Shown here: piece after piece, positions 63,661 to 64,000 of the stretch
Layout of the letters: the number at the start of each line of letters is the position of its first letter
How positions within the stretch are numbered: position 1 is the first letter of the stretch
Origin: Enterococcus sp. DIV1094
GTDB lineage: Bacteria; Bacillota; Bacilli; Lactobacillales; Enterococcaceae
Assembly: GCF_017316305.2 (NCBI RefSeq)
Contig: NZ_CP147250.1
Span: forward strand, 3,099,001-3,163,000
Reading direction: 5' to 3'
Length of the DNA stretch: 64,000 nt
Notes under the pieces: generated by a model
Seen by the model: the letters and a program-made list of their open reading frames with translations, nothing else
What the model was told of the DNA's origin: nothing
Databases searched by the model: none
Translations under genes and position numbers: made by a program

Positions 63661-63765
63661 TTGTCTGCATATGAGACAATTCAAACGATCGTAGCTTTCG
63701 GTATGTTTACCATTGCTTTGATCAGTTTGGTTGTGGAACTGCTTAAAAACGACAAAACGAAATAG
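63661..63765 (+). CDS. Holin-like type I toxin (TxpA/Hol_Tox type)
   Basis: 34 residues from the TTG at 63661, preceded by GAAAGGAG: MSAYETIQTIVAFGMFTIALISLVVELLKNDKTK with the first residue as Met. One membrane helix and a lysine-rich end; this matches the putative holin-like toxins of Gram-positive type I toxin-antitoxin systems. A longer start (ATG at 63622) is possible. The leader GACGGTGG (63589-63596) is complementary to CCACCGTC (63828-63835) in the 3' region, as in TxpA/BsrG mRNAs whose ends pair. Confidence 0.85.
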   Translation: MSAYETIQTIVAFGMFTIALISLVVELLKNDKTK

Positions 63766-63843
63766 CCGTCACTTTAGCGGAGGACGACTATTTCTACTGA
63801 AATAAGTTAAAGCTTTGCCACCGTCTTTAGCGGTGCTGTCAAA
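63766..63843 (+). repeat. Direct repeat CCGTC(AC)TTTAGCGG in toxin 3' region
   Basis: CCGTCACTTTAGCGG (63766-63780) and CCGTCTTTAGCGG (63831-63843) differ by a 2-bp insertion. They fall in the region where toxin mRNA and antitoxin RNA would overlap. Confidence 0.6.
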
Positions 63844-63875
63844 AGGAACTGTTGACGCAGTTCCTTTTTTCATCT
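63770..63875 (-). ncRNA. Probable antisense antitoxin RNA
   Basis: Inferred. A minus-strand extended -10 promoter TGC-TATAAT (63878-63886) would start an RNA at about 63870 that is antisense to the toxin mRNA 3' region, the layout of RatA/SR4-type antitoxins. The 3' end is not defined. Confidence 0.4.
63841..63870 (+). terminator. Terminator of the toxin mRNA
   Basis: AAAAGGAACTG / CAGTTCCTTTT with a 6-nt loop and TTTTTT. Confidence 0.8.
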
Positions 63876-64000
63876 TTATTATAGCATAGCACGGACGATT
63901 CAGCCATTGTTATCTAAACACATGGTTGGAAATTTGATCTAGTCAACATCTCTCAAGTGACAAATAATCACCTTTATTTTTACTATCTCTTAGCAACCTT

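Overview
The window looks like a chromosomal segment of a low-GC Gram-positive coccus, most likely an Enterococcus of the faecium/hirae/mundtii type. The gene order tsaB-rimI-rimI-tsaD, an enterococcal-type L33, YbaK/EbsC, LtaS, KdpFABCDE and the order fthC-gluP-yqgQ-glcK-rhodanese (as in Bacillus yqgN-yqgP-yqgQ-glcK-yqhL) all fit; the species is not resolvable from the sequence alone. Most genes start with strong AGGAGG-like ribosome sites, and several use TTG or GTG.

Layout. 1-2.9 kb: minus-strand surface module with a Wzz-like chain-length protein (cut by the window edge), a membrane protein, a class D-like sortase and a small sortase-substrate-like protein. 3-5.8 kb: tRNA t6A genes tsaB and tsaD with two rimI paralogues. 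5.9-9.6 kb: galE-galT-galR. 9.6-11.8 kb: DUF3042 peptide and a large FAD/NAD(P)-binding protein. 12-16.8 kb: glucokinase/rhomboid cluster interrupted by an IS607-family element with intact TnpB and decayed TnpA. 17.1 kb: an orphan gene. 18-22 kb: Fur-type regulated siderophore ABC uptake system, divergent from its binding lipoprotein. 22-29.8 kb: kdp potassium-uptake operon with its two-component system. 30-35.5 kb: folA, rpmG, asnB, small surface or unknown genes, tRNA-Ser(CGA). 35.7-41 kb: TetR regulator, DUF1576 protein, TVP38-type protein, membrane GDPD.

41-49.2 kb is an AT-rich accessory region: toxin-like small hydrophobic peptides, a phage holin, two paralogous Xre/ImmA lysogeny-type modules (the second with a broken ImmA), a membrane-anchored Ltp-repeat protein resembling phage superinfection-exclusion proteins, a deaminase, GNAT, CspA, an IS200 remnant, a DUF5067 lipoprotein and possible integrase tails next to pgi. 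It reads as a decayed prophage or island remnant.

49.2-64 kb returns to core functions: pgi, gdhA, a BaiN-type flavoprotein, ebsC, aroD, an RlmI-like methyltransferase, ltaS, a degenerate ABC pair, a two-component system with an SdpI-like membrane protein, a Cof phosphatase, and a type I toxin locus with a probable antisense RNA.

The most interesting points are the IS607 insertion, whose GG junctions allow the empty site to be reconstructed and indicate that gluP lost its ribosome site; the paralogous Xre/ImmA modules with palindromic operators; the Ltp-repeat protein; the sortase-substrate pair; a probable kdpF frameshift; and the type I toxin loci.
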